From contig OY755038.1 of NCBI GenBank assembly GCA_963576565.1, forward strand, positions 64,694,908 through 64,758,907: a stretch of DNA of 64,000 bases, in the 5' to 3' direction. The notes beneath the pieces were generated by a model, which ran no database searches, was not told the origin of the DNA, and worked only from the letters and a program-made list of their open reading frames with translations. How positions within the stretch are numbered: position 1 is the first letter of the stretch; every line of letters begins with the position of its first letter. Source of the stretch: Aspidapion aeneum (Eukaryota > Arthropoda > Insecta > Coleoptera > Brentidae). Both the position numbers and the translations under genes were made by a program. This document shows positions 10,587 to 21,083 of the stretch, piece after piece.

Positions 10587-13112
10587 TTAATTATTATATG
10601 AAAAACACATAGAGAGTGTAGCTTTCTGCGCTGGTTTCATATTAATCCATTTAGTGTCCTTTAATTTGTGGCTGATAGGGTCGAATTTTCTGATTCCATA
10701 TATAAATCTTAAACAAGCTTTTTGTACTTTTTGGATTCTTTCTGTAGTTTGGGCGTCCAAACAGGGGTCGTAGACAACGTCACAGAAATTGAATTGACTT
10801 AAGATTAATGAATCCGATAGTTTAATTTTAATTTTCTCCGATAATATGTGTCTGCTTGGATATAACATTTTAAGGTTACAATATGCCCTTTGCATGCACT
10901 TATTTATATGATTTGTAAATCTCAAATTGTTGTCAATTAAGAGACCTAAGTTTCTTGCATTTGTTTTGATTTCCAATGGTTGATTGTTTATCTTAATTTC
11001 GAAATTTTTGTCTCTCTCTTTACCAAAAAGCAAAACACATGATTTGGAAGCATTTATAAGTAAATTATGCTCTTCTGAGTGTTTTACCAGTCTATCTAGG
11101 TCTTCATTTACTTGTAATTGTGCTACATTACGCTGTTCTTTATTAAAGGATTTTTGACATTGTGTATCATCTGCATACATGTTGACTTTGATATGTTGAA
11201 GGCCGCTTGTGATGTTAGATGTATAGATGCAGAAGAGGAGTGGAGATAAAATTGATCCTTGGGGTACTCCGCTTATTATATTTAGCTTCTCCGAGATTCC
11301 TTCTTCTGTCTCTACGTATTGTTGCCTATTTGAAAGAAAAATACTAAAGGTTGCCTTTTCTGAAAAACCCACAAAATGAAGTATTGCCAGCAGTAGCTTG
11401 TGATCTATCCTATCGAACGCTTTAGAGTAATCTAGCAAAATCAAAGCAGTTGTTCTCCCTTGATCAGTAGCCTCAATAATGTCATCTGTTACTTTAAGGA
11501 GTGCAGTGGTGCAGCTGTAGCCCTAACGAAATCCTGATTGGTGAGATGGTAATATGTTGTTTTCATTCAGATGTACGCGTATTTGATTGTTCATGATCTT
11601 TTCTAATATTTTTGAAATTGTAGGTAATATACTTATTGGTCTTAAATCGTTGTAGGACTCAGCTGCAGCCTTTTTTGGCAGTGGTTTTACTTTCGCTATT
11701 TTCCAAGAATCAGGAAATACTCCCTCCAGAAGGCAAGTGTTTATTATATTCGTAAGGTACGGTAAAATTCTTTGCCAACCTAGAAGTAACATATTCAGAC
11801 TTAGCTAACGACTTTATAGCTAACAGGTTCTCCTTAACTACATTTTCATCCACGGAACAAAACTCAAACAGCCTCTCCATTCTTGTTTTACAGTTATTGT
11901 TATAAAAATCAATTAAATTATTATTTATGGTTGAGTTAGACGTTGACGCATCCAAAAAAAACTTATTTATTTCTTTGGGTTTGTTTAAATGTGTTGGTAT
12001 TGACTCTGTACCCTTTTTTGTGTAAATATCTAGTTCTTTGAGTTTATTTCACAGAAACTTTGGATTTGTATTTTGACTTATACAATGCTCAAAGTATAAT
12101 TTTTTTTTCATTGGTTATTGCTCGATTGACTTCGTTTCTAATTTGCTTGTAATATGTCCAGTCATCTGCTTTCCCTGTTCTTTTGCATTTCAAAAAAGCT
12201 TTATTTTTCAGTTTAACCATTTCTTTAATTGTGTGTGTAAACCACCCTGGTGTTTTGTTTTTTTGGCTTACTGTTTTTTCTGGAGCTAACACGTTGAAAA
12301 TATTTAATAATAAACTATTAAAATAATCTACTTTTTGGTTTATGTCTCTTATATGAACAATATTTTCAAATGGCGCGGCTATCAAAAAATCATTTAGCAG
12401 ATCCTTATCAATGCCTTTGTAGTCTCTAAAAGTCACCGCCCTAGTAGCTGTCCCTTTATTTTCTCTTTTATTTTTGGAAGAAATCGAACAGTATACTGAA
12501 TAGTGGTCAGATATATGGCTACACCAACTCTGTTAGATCTTTAGGTATTAATATATGATCAATTAAAGTGCACGAGGTGTCCGTCACCCTTGTGGGATCT
12601 TTAATAATTTGTTTAAGGTTATAGGCTTGAAATAGTTCTTGATATTTTTCGACGGTATTGTTACACTTTAATAAGTCTATATTAAGATCTCCCCCACAAA
12701 CAATTGGATAAGTGGTAAATTTTTGAAAAAGTATTTCCAAAGTATTTAAAAAATCTGATATTTTTGTTTTACTAGGACTTCGATAGAGCGTTCCAAATAA
12801 TAATGTTTCTTTTAGCACCTTGATTTTTATCCAGAGCTGTTCGAGCTCTTCAAACCTACCCGTTTCTACAACCTCAAAATCCCACCCACTGCGAATATAG
12901 ACTGCCAGCCCCGAACATCTTCTTCCCACATCCTTTCTAATTAAATTATAGTTTGGAATACGTAAAATATGGTCTGGTATATTGTTTGTTAAAAAAGTCT
13001 CTGATATTCCAAGTAAATCAAATTTTTCACTTTCTAGGTAATTTTTAACTTTTGCAAAGTGTGCTGGTAAAGATTGTACATTTATAAATCCAAATTTTAT
13101 GTTATTAACCAT
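10587..13112 (-). pseudogene. LINE ORF2: endonuclease and reverse transcriptase (broken)
   Basis: The first 197 codons (13112-12519) hold an APE-type endonuclease: an N-terminal GFINVQSL, GISETFL with the catalytic glutamate, LYRSP, GGDLNID, and SCTLIDHIL. A frame break follows, and the DHYSVY catalytic histidine strand is found in another frame. The linker and RT are spread over further frames (12436-12089, 11955-11710, 11792-11523). RT motifs are clear: PKKAAAESYNDLRPISILP, HQSGF, LLDYSKAFDRIDH, GVPQGSILSPLLF and YADDTQ. A TAG at about 11523-11525 interrupts the RT between HQSGFR and GYSCTTALL. At least three frameshifts and one stop make it inactive. The motifs fit the Jockey/CR1 side of the LINE tree, but assignment to one clade would need a tree. 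Confidence 0.82.
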
Positions 13113-13404
13113 TCTATCCCTCTCTCGTATTTTCAGACTTTCTGCTATATTATAAAATCTATATCAATTTTTCTTTAAAAAAAAAATAAGTAGTATAAAT
13201 GTCTAAATAAATATCTTGTTTTTATCCTCCAATAAAAAAAATAAAAGAAAATAAGTGACCTCACTAATTTTGTATTATTTTCATGTTAAAAAACCACCAA
13301 CAATTACAAAGGACAATTAAACTAAATAAAATAAATAACGGTACCTAACAAAAATTTGTATAATACTATTACTACTTTTTTAACTACAATTTATTTAATA
13401 AAAC

Positions 13405-14418
13405 TTATTTTTTCTTCTCTTGGATTCTTGATGAGGCTCGAATTAGCGTTGATTCTCGGGTTAATGGAGAGCTTTGCGTGCCACTGGTACTTCCTTTTCT
13501 GTTTATTTTCGTCACGTTGTTTACTATTGCTTTAAATTTTGCGTCTGTTCTCGGTTCGCTCGTAATCTTAGTTGTGGCCAGCGTCGAGGTACCGCTGTGT
13601 CCTGCTTCGCTTGTGATTTTCGCTGTCGTTGCCGATTTCGGTTGTACCTGTGCCCCTTCCTCTGGCTGATAATTAAATGCACCTATATTTTCGTACTGGC
13701 TTGGTGTGGGGGTACCCGGTGCGCTCAGAGACAACTTATCTTGAACGGGAGATGTAGCAAAATCAGACGGCGATGACTTTTCTAAAATAATTTGATCGTT
13801 CTCTATTAATTGTTCGTAGCTGTAGATCTCTTCGCCTATGTGAAGCTTCTGCTTTTTTATATAGGCTCTTAAGTTATTTTTTTTGGCTTCCTTAAGGTTT
13901 GAGACCAGTACCTTATTAACTTTTTGATCTTCCTCTGTCAGATCTGCATCTTCCTCTGTCAGATCTGCATGGATGGATACGTTTGTTCCCGCTAGTTTGC
14001 TGCCGTTTTTCAAAATGTTGTCTCTGATAAAGGTATTGGTGAATTCTATTATTAAGGGTCTTGTGTCGGCGTTACCTTTGTAATATATATGTGCAATGTG
14101 GTCTAGTTTAATTCCCGTTTGAGTGAGTTTATTTAGTTGACTTACGGCCCACTTTGCTAAATCGAATCCCCTCAACTCCGATGTCAGCCCCCAGACTGAA
14201 ATGCTCTTTCTTCTAACAGTTCTTTCCAATACTTCTACTTTCGCTCTAAGCTTTGTATTTTCAGCCTCCAACTTCGTTATCTTCTCTGTGTTGCTGTCGA
14301 CGTGAGTGTTCAATTCCTGCTTTACACTCTGAATAGAGTCTTCTAGTTTTGAGTTACAAGAGGCAATGAATTTTTTTAATTCTTCTAGTTGTTCTTTATT
14401 GCTGATATCATTAGCCAT
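13405..14418 (-). CDS. LINE ORF1 protein (coiled coil, RNA-binding type)
   Basis: 337 codons, intact from ATG to stop. Residues about 1-70 form a charged heptad-like coiled coil (NTEKITKLEAENTKLRAKVE), followed by RRKSISVWGL, which opens the RRM-like domain seen in LINE ORF1 proteins, a basic segment around residues 170-210 (KEAKKNNLRAYIKKQKLHIG), and a long S/T/K-rich tail. The heptapeptide ADLTEED occurs twice in tandem, produced by a perfect 21-bp duplication in the DNA at about 13931-13972. In live LINEs this protein coats the element RNA and acts as a nucleic-acid chaperone. It is the only long LINE frame here without a break. Confidence 0.75.
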   Translation of the reverse strand: MANDISNKEQLEELKKFIASCNSKLEDSIQSVKQELNTHVDSNTEKITKLEAENTKLRAKVEVLERTVRRKSISVWGLTSELRGFDLAKWAVSQLNKLTQTGIKLDHIAHIYYKGNADTRPLIIEFTNTFIRDNILKNGSKLAGTNVSIHADLTEEDADLTEEDQKVNKVLVSNLKEAKKNNLRAYIKKQKLHIGEEIYSYEQLIENDQIILEKSSPSDFATSPVQDKLSLSAPGTPTPSQYENIGAFNYQPEEGAQVQPKSATTAKITSEAGHSGTSTLATTKITSEPRTDAKFKAIVNNVTKINRKGSTSGTQSSPLTRESTLIRASSRIQEKKK

Positions 14419-14507
14419 GGTGCGCCTCAGAAGTTTTGGTTGTCTATTTTGACTTGTGATATCTACCGCCTTTTACTCTTAAGTGATAATATAATTATTA
14501 CAAAAGG

Positions 14508-15836
14508 ATGAAAGCCTTATATGATTTATCGTTAGAAGCACAAGCAGGGGACCCAAATAAAGTAAGTGATTTCCGGTCTGGTCTTGATGACCTTACTAAT
14601 TGTATTGCATCTTTTGAATCCCTTCATCTTGACATTATTGGCCTTGCCAAGGATGAAGACCTGGACACACAGCATGCTGTTGGTACTCGATTTGATAGTA
14701 TGCGATATACTGTCCGATCTGTTGCTAGAGAGGTGAATCCACCAGCTCCGCCTAAGGTGGACAACCATGATGAAAATATGGTGTCACTTAGACATGGTAT
14801 CAATGAGGTGTTGGAGCTTCCACGAATCAGCGTCCCTACCTTTTCTGGAAATCGTCGTGACTGGTTTGCTTTCCATGACCTATTCCGAACTCTGGTTCAT
14901 GACAGAGATAGTTTGACTGACATACAGAGGTTCCAGTATTTGCGAATGGCCCTGAAGGGAGAAGCCGAAGAAGTTGTACGCAACATTCCATTGACAGGTG
15001 ACAACTATTCAGTGGCATATGATGCACTAACTCAAAGATATGAGAACAAACAAGCCCTTGCAACAGATTATTGGTTAGCTATATACAATGCTGCACCAGT
15101 AAAAAATGGTTGCATGGTAGATGCATTGAATTTTATTACCGAAATTGATTTGTGGGATTTTACCAAATTGAATTTGATGCTTCGAAAAATTGATCCATCT
15201 TTAAAAAGGAGTTTTGAGATCGAACATAGTAGTAGAAACATTCCTAGGTATGTAGATTTAATGCATTTTTTGAATATAACTTGTCGTGCATTAGAAAATA
15301 GTGTACTTTTTAATGAACCGAAACCAAATTTAAGTATTTCCAAACAATTTGATCACAAACAAAGAAGGGTACACCAAGTCAAATCTAGTCCGGTATTTAT
15401 GACATCAAATGAGTCATTTCCAAATTGTGGTTTTTGCCTATCTGATAGTCCTCACTTACTGATCAAGTGTAAAAAATTCCTTGATTCTGACGTGTCAGCC
15501 AGACATGAGTATATTAAAAAGAATCATCTTTGTTTCAATTGTTTTTGTAAACATGGGGTGGCCTCATGTAAAGTACCGAAGTTTTGCAAAGCTCCTAATT
15601 GTGGACAAAAGCATAATACCCTTCTCCATTTTCCAACCAAAAATGGAAGAGTGGAGAAAACAACTTTTGGTGAAAACTCCCAAAGTGGGGAGTCTCCTAT
15701 TGATCAATCTTCCACTGGAATACAAGGTTTGTGTGTATGTATGTATCAACAAAATATACTAGCTTGTGTACAGGGGAGAATCCTCCATTATTTGCTACAG
15801 CAGTGGTGTCTGTTTGTAATTCCAATTCCCAATTGA
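14508..15836 (+). pseudogene. gag: BEL/Pao gag with zinc knuckles, element 3
   Basis: The open frame starts within the gag N-terminal domain; the upstream part is separated by the LINE. It carries the DUF1759-type region (RISVPTFSGNRRDWFAFHDL, GEAEEVVRNIPL, RYENKQALATDYW) and three Cys/His motifs: CGFCLSDSPHLLIKC, CFNCFCKHGVASC and CKAPNCGQKHNTLLH. The ATG at 14508 is internal and not a native start. Near 15730-15780 the frame shifts, and the last ~30 residues are out of frame with the protease that follows. The gag protein is clearly diverged from those of elements 1 and 2, so this is a separate family. Confidence 0.85.
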
Positions 15837-16408
15837 TGACCTGTCGAGCCATGCTTGATTGTGCTAGCCAAATAAGTTTTGTGTCGCTATCCTGTGTGCA
15901 GCGTTTAGGCCTGCAAATTATACCAAGTGATATTCCTATACAAGGAATAAACAATATGTCAACATCACTCAGCCTAGGTTTGGTTGACATTCAATTGTAT
16001 CCCAAAGATAGTGTTGTTCCAAGTTTCCAATTTAGTGCGGTGGTGGTACACTCTATTTGTGAGTTAACTCCGTCTTCCAATGTGAATCATTCCAAGTGGA
16101 AGTATGTTAAGAATCTCAGGTTGGCAGATTCTAATTTCTTCAATCCAAGTGCCATTGACTTATTGTTAGGAGTTGATTTATTCCCAGAAATTGTAGTCCC
16201 TGGATTAATAAAGGGTTCCAATAATGGCCCATGCGCCATAAAGACAGTGTTTGGTTGGGTTTTAGTTGGTGGAAGAAACAGTTCGAAGTGTGAGTTTGTG
16301 TCGTTGTGTACCTCAGTTTCTTCTCCAAGTCCAAACAATATGGATTCTAACTTGCAAAAGTTTTGGGAGTTAGAAAGTGTCCCACAAAAAATCTCATTGC
16401 TCCCGGAA
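15731..16408 (+). pseudogene. pro: BEL/Pao aspartic protease region, element 3
   Basis: After a frameshift near 15731-15780, this frame holds the DUF1758-type protease domain: MLDCASQISFVSLSC with the expected catalytic aspartate, QRLGLQIIPSDIPIQGINN, then LRLADSNFFNPSAIDLLLG and TVFGWVLVGG, the block conserved in all three BEL elements here. NLQKFWELESVPQK marks the linker to reverse transcriptase. Homology ends at about 16408, where the element is truncated. In live elements this enzyme cuts the gag-pol polyprotein inside particles. Confidence 0.82.
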
Positions 16409-16534
16409 CCATATGTAATGTGCTTTGTCACCTTTTCGATATTGAAGCCATGTTATTTTTAACCACCTCACATCATTTCCGTTGGCATCAGTATTTTTAC
16501 AAATTATTGGCATTGACGAGGAGTAAATATCTTA

Positions 16535-16640
16535 GAGCAAAAAAAACGTATCTTGTAATACGTTCTTGTGCTACCATTTTGAAAAATAAACAGATAAGCT
16601 GCAGAGCAACAATAACGTATCCTAAAGTACGTTGTTGCTC
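16535..16640. repeat. Two tandem hairpin-forming units
   Basis: 16604-16640 pairs GAGCAACAA with TTGTTGCTC and continues inward with CGTA/TACG. 16535-16572 is a diverged version (AGCAAAAAAAACGTAT against ATACGTTCTTGTGCT). The two units are ~69 bp apart and alike in plan. They may be subterminal hairpins of a small mobile element; no coding content. Confidence 0.5.
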
Positions 16641-17013
16641 CACTAATTTATATAACAAAACTAAGAAACAAAATTTTTAAAAACCGGGAAAATATTATTT
16701 TATTACATACGTGATTGTTGCCCTTAAATATTTGGCCTATGATGAGTTACATTAGCATTAAAGATCAAAAACGTATTTTTTTGCGTTACGTGATTTGAGT
16801 TCTAAGCCCTTAAAATGTAAATACACAATCAATAAAAAGAGCTGTAACTGGTGCGTTGGGGTTACGTAAACCCCAATTTGTACATTAATCGTAATATTGT
16901 CACACAAATCATAATTAAACTATCCCAAAGTGATACATTTATCTAAACAACACAGATGCACTTCGTATTAATTTAATTATTGGTTGGCATATAAATTAAA
17001 GGCGTGCATCTAT

Positions 17014-17541
17014 TATTATGAAATACCAAGTTATTGGCAATAATAATAATTGTGGTACCTAAGTATCGAAAACCATCGTCACTAGCAATATTGCTGAATT
17101 TGCAATAATTTAATATAAAAGGCGATTTAACACACCATACAAGTGACCAGTACCCGGGGTCCACTCCTAACTAAGCATTCGTAACCAGTTTCTGGACGTC
17201 CTGCTGAGCTTCGTAACCAGTTTCTGGACGTCGTCTCCTTTGCCCCTTAAATAAGCGTTCGTAACCAGTTTCTGGACGTCGTCTCTTTTTTTAACCCTGA
17301 ACCTGTGGTCCTGTGTACTGCGTCACCCGAGTCCTACCCGGCATAATTCACAGTAAGGCCCTAATGGCCGTATTTATGGTTCTCCATATTTTTTTTTGGG
17401 TAGGTTAGCGTAGGCTATAATTTCTGTCGATTTATCCGTTGTATAATTATAAACGAAATATATGTATTAAACTTCCCCAGTTTCCGATAATTTTCTACGC
17501 CCCCAAACTAAAGACCCCTAGGTACATTTTTCTCTGTGACA
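17014..17541 (+). repeat. LTR-like direct repeat, left copy
   Basis: Alignable with 18083-18639. It holds TATAAAA at 17114 and three copies of a unit containing TTCGTAACCAGTTTCTGGAC downstream of it. The right edge (GTGACA) is sharp and is followed by a candidate primer-binding site. Confidence 0.65.
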
Positions 17542-17545
17542 TATT

Positions 17546-17571
17546 TGGTGGAGGCGCCGTGTTTGACCCCT
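17546..17571 (+). promoter_or_regulatory. Candidate primer-binding site
   Basis: TGGTGGAGGCGCCGTG starts four bases after the left LTR-like repeat. It resembles the complement of the 3' end of tRNA-Ala (…TCCACCA). The match is from memory of the tRNA consensus and is imperfect. Confidence 0.4.
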
Positions 17572-17681
17572 TCTTACTATCTCCATATAGTAAGGAATAT
17601 TTTTTTTTGACCCATTTTCTCCGTCATCCCTAAGGACTCTTGACACCAAATAGGCAAATACATTTTAAACAAGAAATAATA

Positions 17682-18082
17682 TGAACAGATATCCCATAAC
17701 AATAGCAATTCGCCTTTGTTGATGGTTTGATAGTACTCGGTCCGTCGGGGGAACTACTAGTTGTATCCCGTTGCCGATCTCACGGGGTCCGGCCGGAATA
17801 TAATAACTTGGATTAAATTTCATGATAGTAGGTTCACCTTTAGATGGTTCGATGCTATCGGTCCGTCGGGAGAATCGTTAGTTATATCTCGTTGCCCGAT
17901 TCAATAGGGCCGGCTGGAATATAATGACCTTGGGATAAATTATTCCTGTTATTTTTTGGATTTTGGTTAATATAATAATATGAACAGATATCCCCTAATA
18001 ATAGCAATTCGCCTTTGTTGATGGTTTGATAGTACTCGGTTCGTCGGGGGAACTACTAGTTGTATCCCGTTGCCGATCCCAC
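17682..18082 (+). repeat. Internal repeats of the gutted LTR element
   Basis: Near-identical blocks at about 17682-17790 and 17985-18082 share AACAGATATCCC, GATAGTACTCGGT and CGTCGGGGGAACTACTAG. A more diverged third version lies at about 17840-17930 (CGATGCTATCGGTCCGTCGG). The last block runs straight into the right LTR-like repeat. Confidence 0.55.
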
Positions 18083-18639
18083 TATTATGAAATACCAAGT
18101 TATTGGCAATAATAATAATTGTGGTACCTAAGTATCGAAAACCATCGTCACTAGCAATATTGCTAAATTTGCAATAATTTAATATAAAAGGCGATTTAAC
18201 ACACCATACAAGTGACCAGTACCCGGGGTCCACTCCTAACTAAGCGTTCGTAACCAGTTTCTGGACGTCCTGCTGAGCTTCGTAACCAGTTTCTGCACGT
18301 CGTCTCATTTGCCCCTTAAATAAGCGTTCGTAACCAGTTTCTGGACGTCCGCTGCGCTTCGTAACCAATTTCTGGACGTCGTCTCTTTTTTAACCCTGAA
18401 CCTGTGGTCCTGTGTACTGCGTCCCCCGAGTCCTACCCGGCATAATTCACAGTAAGGCCCTAATAGCCGTATTTATGGTTCTCCATATTTTTTTTGGGTA
18501 GGTTAGCGTAGGCTATAATTTCTGTCGATTTATCCGTTGTATAATTATAAACGAAATATATATATTAAACTTCCCCAGTTTCCGATAATTTTCTACGCCC
18601 CCAAACTAAAGACCCCTAGGTCCATTTTTCTCTGTAACA
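18083..18639 (+). repeat. LTR-like direct repeat, right copy
   Basis: Nearly identical to 17014-17541 but ~30 bp longer because it has four copies of the TTCGTAACCAGTTTCTGGAC unit where the left has three. It ends TCTCTGTAACA and passes into unrelated sequence. Confidence 0.65.
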
Positions 18640-19440
18640 ATATCGCCCACCAAGTAAAATATTTCGTGTTGTTAACACTGACGGACAACCCAAATATTTA
18701 ATTGGGAAACCCAAACTCACCATTTGCGGGTTAAAATAAACCGTTAGATATTTTGATTTATAATATAAATTGCTCTTTCAAAATATTTATCTTTCAATAT
18801 TTTTGTATTCGAATCAAATATACAATAGTTTTTTTTAGATTATTTTACATCGATAAGGTTTGATTCAATATTTTAGTTTTTTGAAATTTCTTTCGTGATC
18901 CTTTTTAAATTATCTTTAAATGGGAGCGATAAGAGCCCATACGCAGCATAGATACCAAATTTTATTAGAAAGCCTTGAAAATATCCAATGCCGATTTTTA
19001 TACATTTTTGGACATATCCAATCAATTTGCACGTAGATCGTTAAAAACAGCTTGTTCGAAAAAATGTATCGTTTAGCGCTTTTCGGAAACTCCATAAAAA
19101 GGCCGTGCTAAGGATTGCTACCAAAGAGTAGAAAATGTGAATGGGATACTATTACTACATAGTTTGATAATAACGCAATCAAAACAGAGTTTTATTCCTT
19201 GAATCCTTCCATTATGGTTCTACTTCACCCTGGAGAAATCTTATATTCTATAAAACAGAGTTTCGTTGCACACGCAAGACGTTTTCTGCAGAAAAACTCT
19301 GTTTATTAGGTCTTACGAGTACCACTAGTAGTATTTCGTGATTTTGATTCGATTTAGTTTAATTCTGGTGACTTGACACATAACATGCTCTTTTCCTCAG
19401 TGTATCCTTTCTTTGCCGAGGGACCTGCATGTCTTTTCCA
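18640..19440. other. No gene seen
   Basis: AT-rich sequence without a recognisable frame or repeat. Confidence 0.4.
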
Positions 19441-19793
19441 TAAAGCCGAGCTCCCATTCTCGTGCATTTGGCATGTATGCAAATATTTGTGTACTTGGGT
19501 ATACTTGGAAGTACATCAAGTTCCGAAGTCAATTTGATCAGTGCAGCGCTCCCACTATTCCTGTATTTGACAAGTACGCCAATATTTTCACAAGCAGGCC
19601 AGTAGTGAGAGTGTATCAAATTGTCAATTGTAATCCCTTTGGCTTACGTAATTTTTTCCTACAACCGCCGGGATAATAACTGTACAATAATTGTACACAT
19701 ATTGGCCGATTATACCACTTCCACTACTTGGCAAATATGGGCAATTGACAAATATTTTGCCAAATATTTGAGAATGGGAGCCCGGCTTAAAGG
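19441..19793. mobile_element. MITE-like inverted-repeat element, ~350 bp
   Basis: The left end AAAGCCGAGCTCCCATTCTC and the right end (complement AAGCCGGGCTCCCATTCTC) are inverted copies. The similarity continues inward through CATTTGG and an AATATTTG motif. There is no coding potential. The target duplication is not clear, so the superfamily is unassigned. Confidence 0.6.
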
Positions 19794-20022
19794 CCAGGCT
19801 GTGCAGTTTATTTTTTGATGAAAAATCAAACTTAATCTTTGAGTATAATATGCAACATTGTTTACGGTTTTTTCCTTTTTGAATCGCAATTACATAAATA
19901 TAATTTGTGATAAGTTTTTCTTAAATTTTAATCACTTCTATTATTCACGCATGTTCTATTTGAATGAACCAACTCTAAAAAGATCAACTTAAACCACGGA
20001 TCACCTAACAAATTAGACCTGC

Positions 20023-20590
20023 TTGGGTCAACACAATTTATTTCTGAAATCCAAGTTCGCGCAAACTGCTGTATATCACCTATTCTTGAAACAGTTCAGC
20101 CCATATTTGAACTATCTAAAACCCGACGTCAAAATAAGCTACGATATACAGACTTACACCTGCACAGTCGTACACCTTTATAGTGTTAACAATCCCTCCA
20201 AGTTTAATGAACTTCCATAACGGAGTAAAATAGTTACAAAATTTCAAAAACATGGAAATTGCCATTCATGTCTTCGAACATTATAACATCTATGTTATAT
20301 GTTCGATGCTCATGTATAGATCATCAAAATTCGACTGTATTTCGAGACATGCTACAAAGGTGAAATTTGGCAATCTGATGATAGAAATTATGACCAAACC
20401 TTTTGAAAAAATCAAAATTCCTTATACATGTAATGTTATGTAAAGGTAACATTACCCACTTACACAAACGTTAGAGAGCTGAGCTTTGGCAGACTGATAG
20501 GATAAAACTTTAGGAAAAAATAAAAAACCAAAAAATTATTTCCCTCCCCTATACATGTTAAGTTATGTAAAACTATTATTGCCCTCTTCC
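20023..20590 (+). repeat. Dispersed repeat family P, copy 1
   Basis: Shares a long diverged alignment with 47075-47560: AAACTGCTGTAT, CATATTTGA, AACAATCCC, TTACAAAATTTCAAAAAC, GCTACAAAG and CATGTTAAGTTATG blocks in the same order and orientation. Short open frames appear in both copies but do not keep a common protein. Non-coding dispersed repeat of unknown class. Confidence 0.55.
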
Positions 20591-20922
20591 AAAAATAATA
20601 AAAAGCTGGTATTTGGAAAACTGACAGAAAATTTCGAGATAAAGTTTCCTCATCACAAACAAAAATGACGTATCCGAGGGTTTTCCAAATTTCATCAAAA
20701 AATTCTTGAAAAGCATCTGTTAAGTTTCTGTCGTTGAAACACACTGCATAACTGTTTAATATGCAGCACCTAAACAATAAATTGGTTTAAATGCGATATT
20801 TTTATTCATAGCGTAAATGTTTTACCTACTTTTGGCGAGAATTGGCGTACCGGTTTCAGATTTAAGATAATTAGTATTCTCAAACGCCATAGAAATTTTA
20901 TTTTCATTTTATTTCATGCGAG

Positions 20923-21083
20923 ATCAACGCTCATTGTGTTTATTGCGCCATTAAGACGTCAGCCTCGCGTCCGTCAGCGGAGTTTAAAGCCAAATACTTT
21001 TTTTTATAGTACTTGGCTTTAAACTTCGCTAACAGACGTGACGCAGACGTCTTCATGGCTAAATAAATGCAATCAGCGTTGAT
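20923..21083. repeat. Imperfect 74-bp inverted repeat (long hairpin)
   Basis: The arms start ATCAACGC at both outer ends and meet around TAAAGCCAAATACTT/AGTACTTGGCTTTA with a ~10-base centre. Most of the ~74 bases pair, with scattered mismatches. This is the form of a small foldback MITE. No target duplication was identified. Confidence 0.7.

Larger units (their letters stand above)
9974..14440 (-). mobile_element. Jockey/CR1-like LINE inserted in BEL element 3
   Basis: A nearly full-length two-ORF LINE lies on the minus strand: ORF1 (14418-13405), then ORF2 with APE-type endonuclease and reverse transcriptase (13112-10587), a ~590-nt 3' untranslated part and a (TTA)n tail at 9999-9974. A short imperfect flanking match (AAGTTTATAAT on the left, AAGTGATAAT near 14481) could be the target duplication but is not certain. 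It sits in antisense orientation inside the gag of a BEL element, so it inserted after that element. Confidence 0.8.
8685..16408 (+). mobile_element. BEL/Pao LTR retrotransposon, element 3, interrupted by a LINE
   Basis: On the plus strand the layout is an inferred LTR (8685-9166), a primer-binding site at 9175, a leader with splice-like signals, a possible gag start at 9925, a ~4.4 kb LINE in the opposite orientation, then gag and protease from about 14500 to 16408. The frame at 14508 begins partway into the gag N-terminal domain when compared with elements 1 and 2, which fits a LINE insertion into gag. Homology stops near 16408, just after the protease region, so RT, RNase H, integrase and the 3' LTR are absent. 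The link between the leader at 8685-9930 and the coding part beyond the LINE is inferred from order and spacing. Confidence 0.65.
17014..18639 (+). mobile_element. Gutted LTR retrotransposon (Gypsy-like) with paired LTRs
   Basis: Two long, near-identical direct repeats flank only ~540 bp of internal DNA with no coding capacity. Both repeats end in TCTCTGTRACA. After the first, a TATT spacer leads into TGGTGGAGGCGCCGTG, which resembles the complement of an animal tRNA-Ala 3' end and so a primer-binding site. Both repeats contain a TATA box (17114-17120 and 18183-18189). The internal DNA holds repeated blocks of its own (17682-17790 and 17985-18082). A non-autonomous or internally deleted Gypsy-type element, or unequal recombination between LTRs, would explain the structure. 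The left LTR edges are not resolved. Confidence 0.6.

Noticed and set aside
13474..13776. Cysteine-rich plus-strand frame of 100 codons
   Set aside because: Antisense shadow of the S/T-rich tail of the LINE ORF1.
20460..20777. 105-codon minus-strand frame
   Set aside because: Lies mostly in and next to dispersed repeat family P, whose other copy does not keep the frame.
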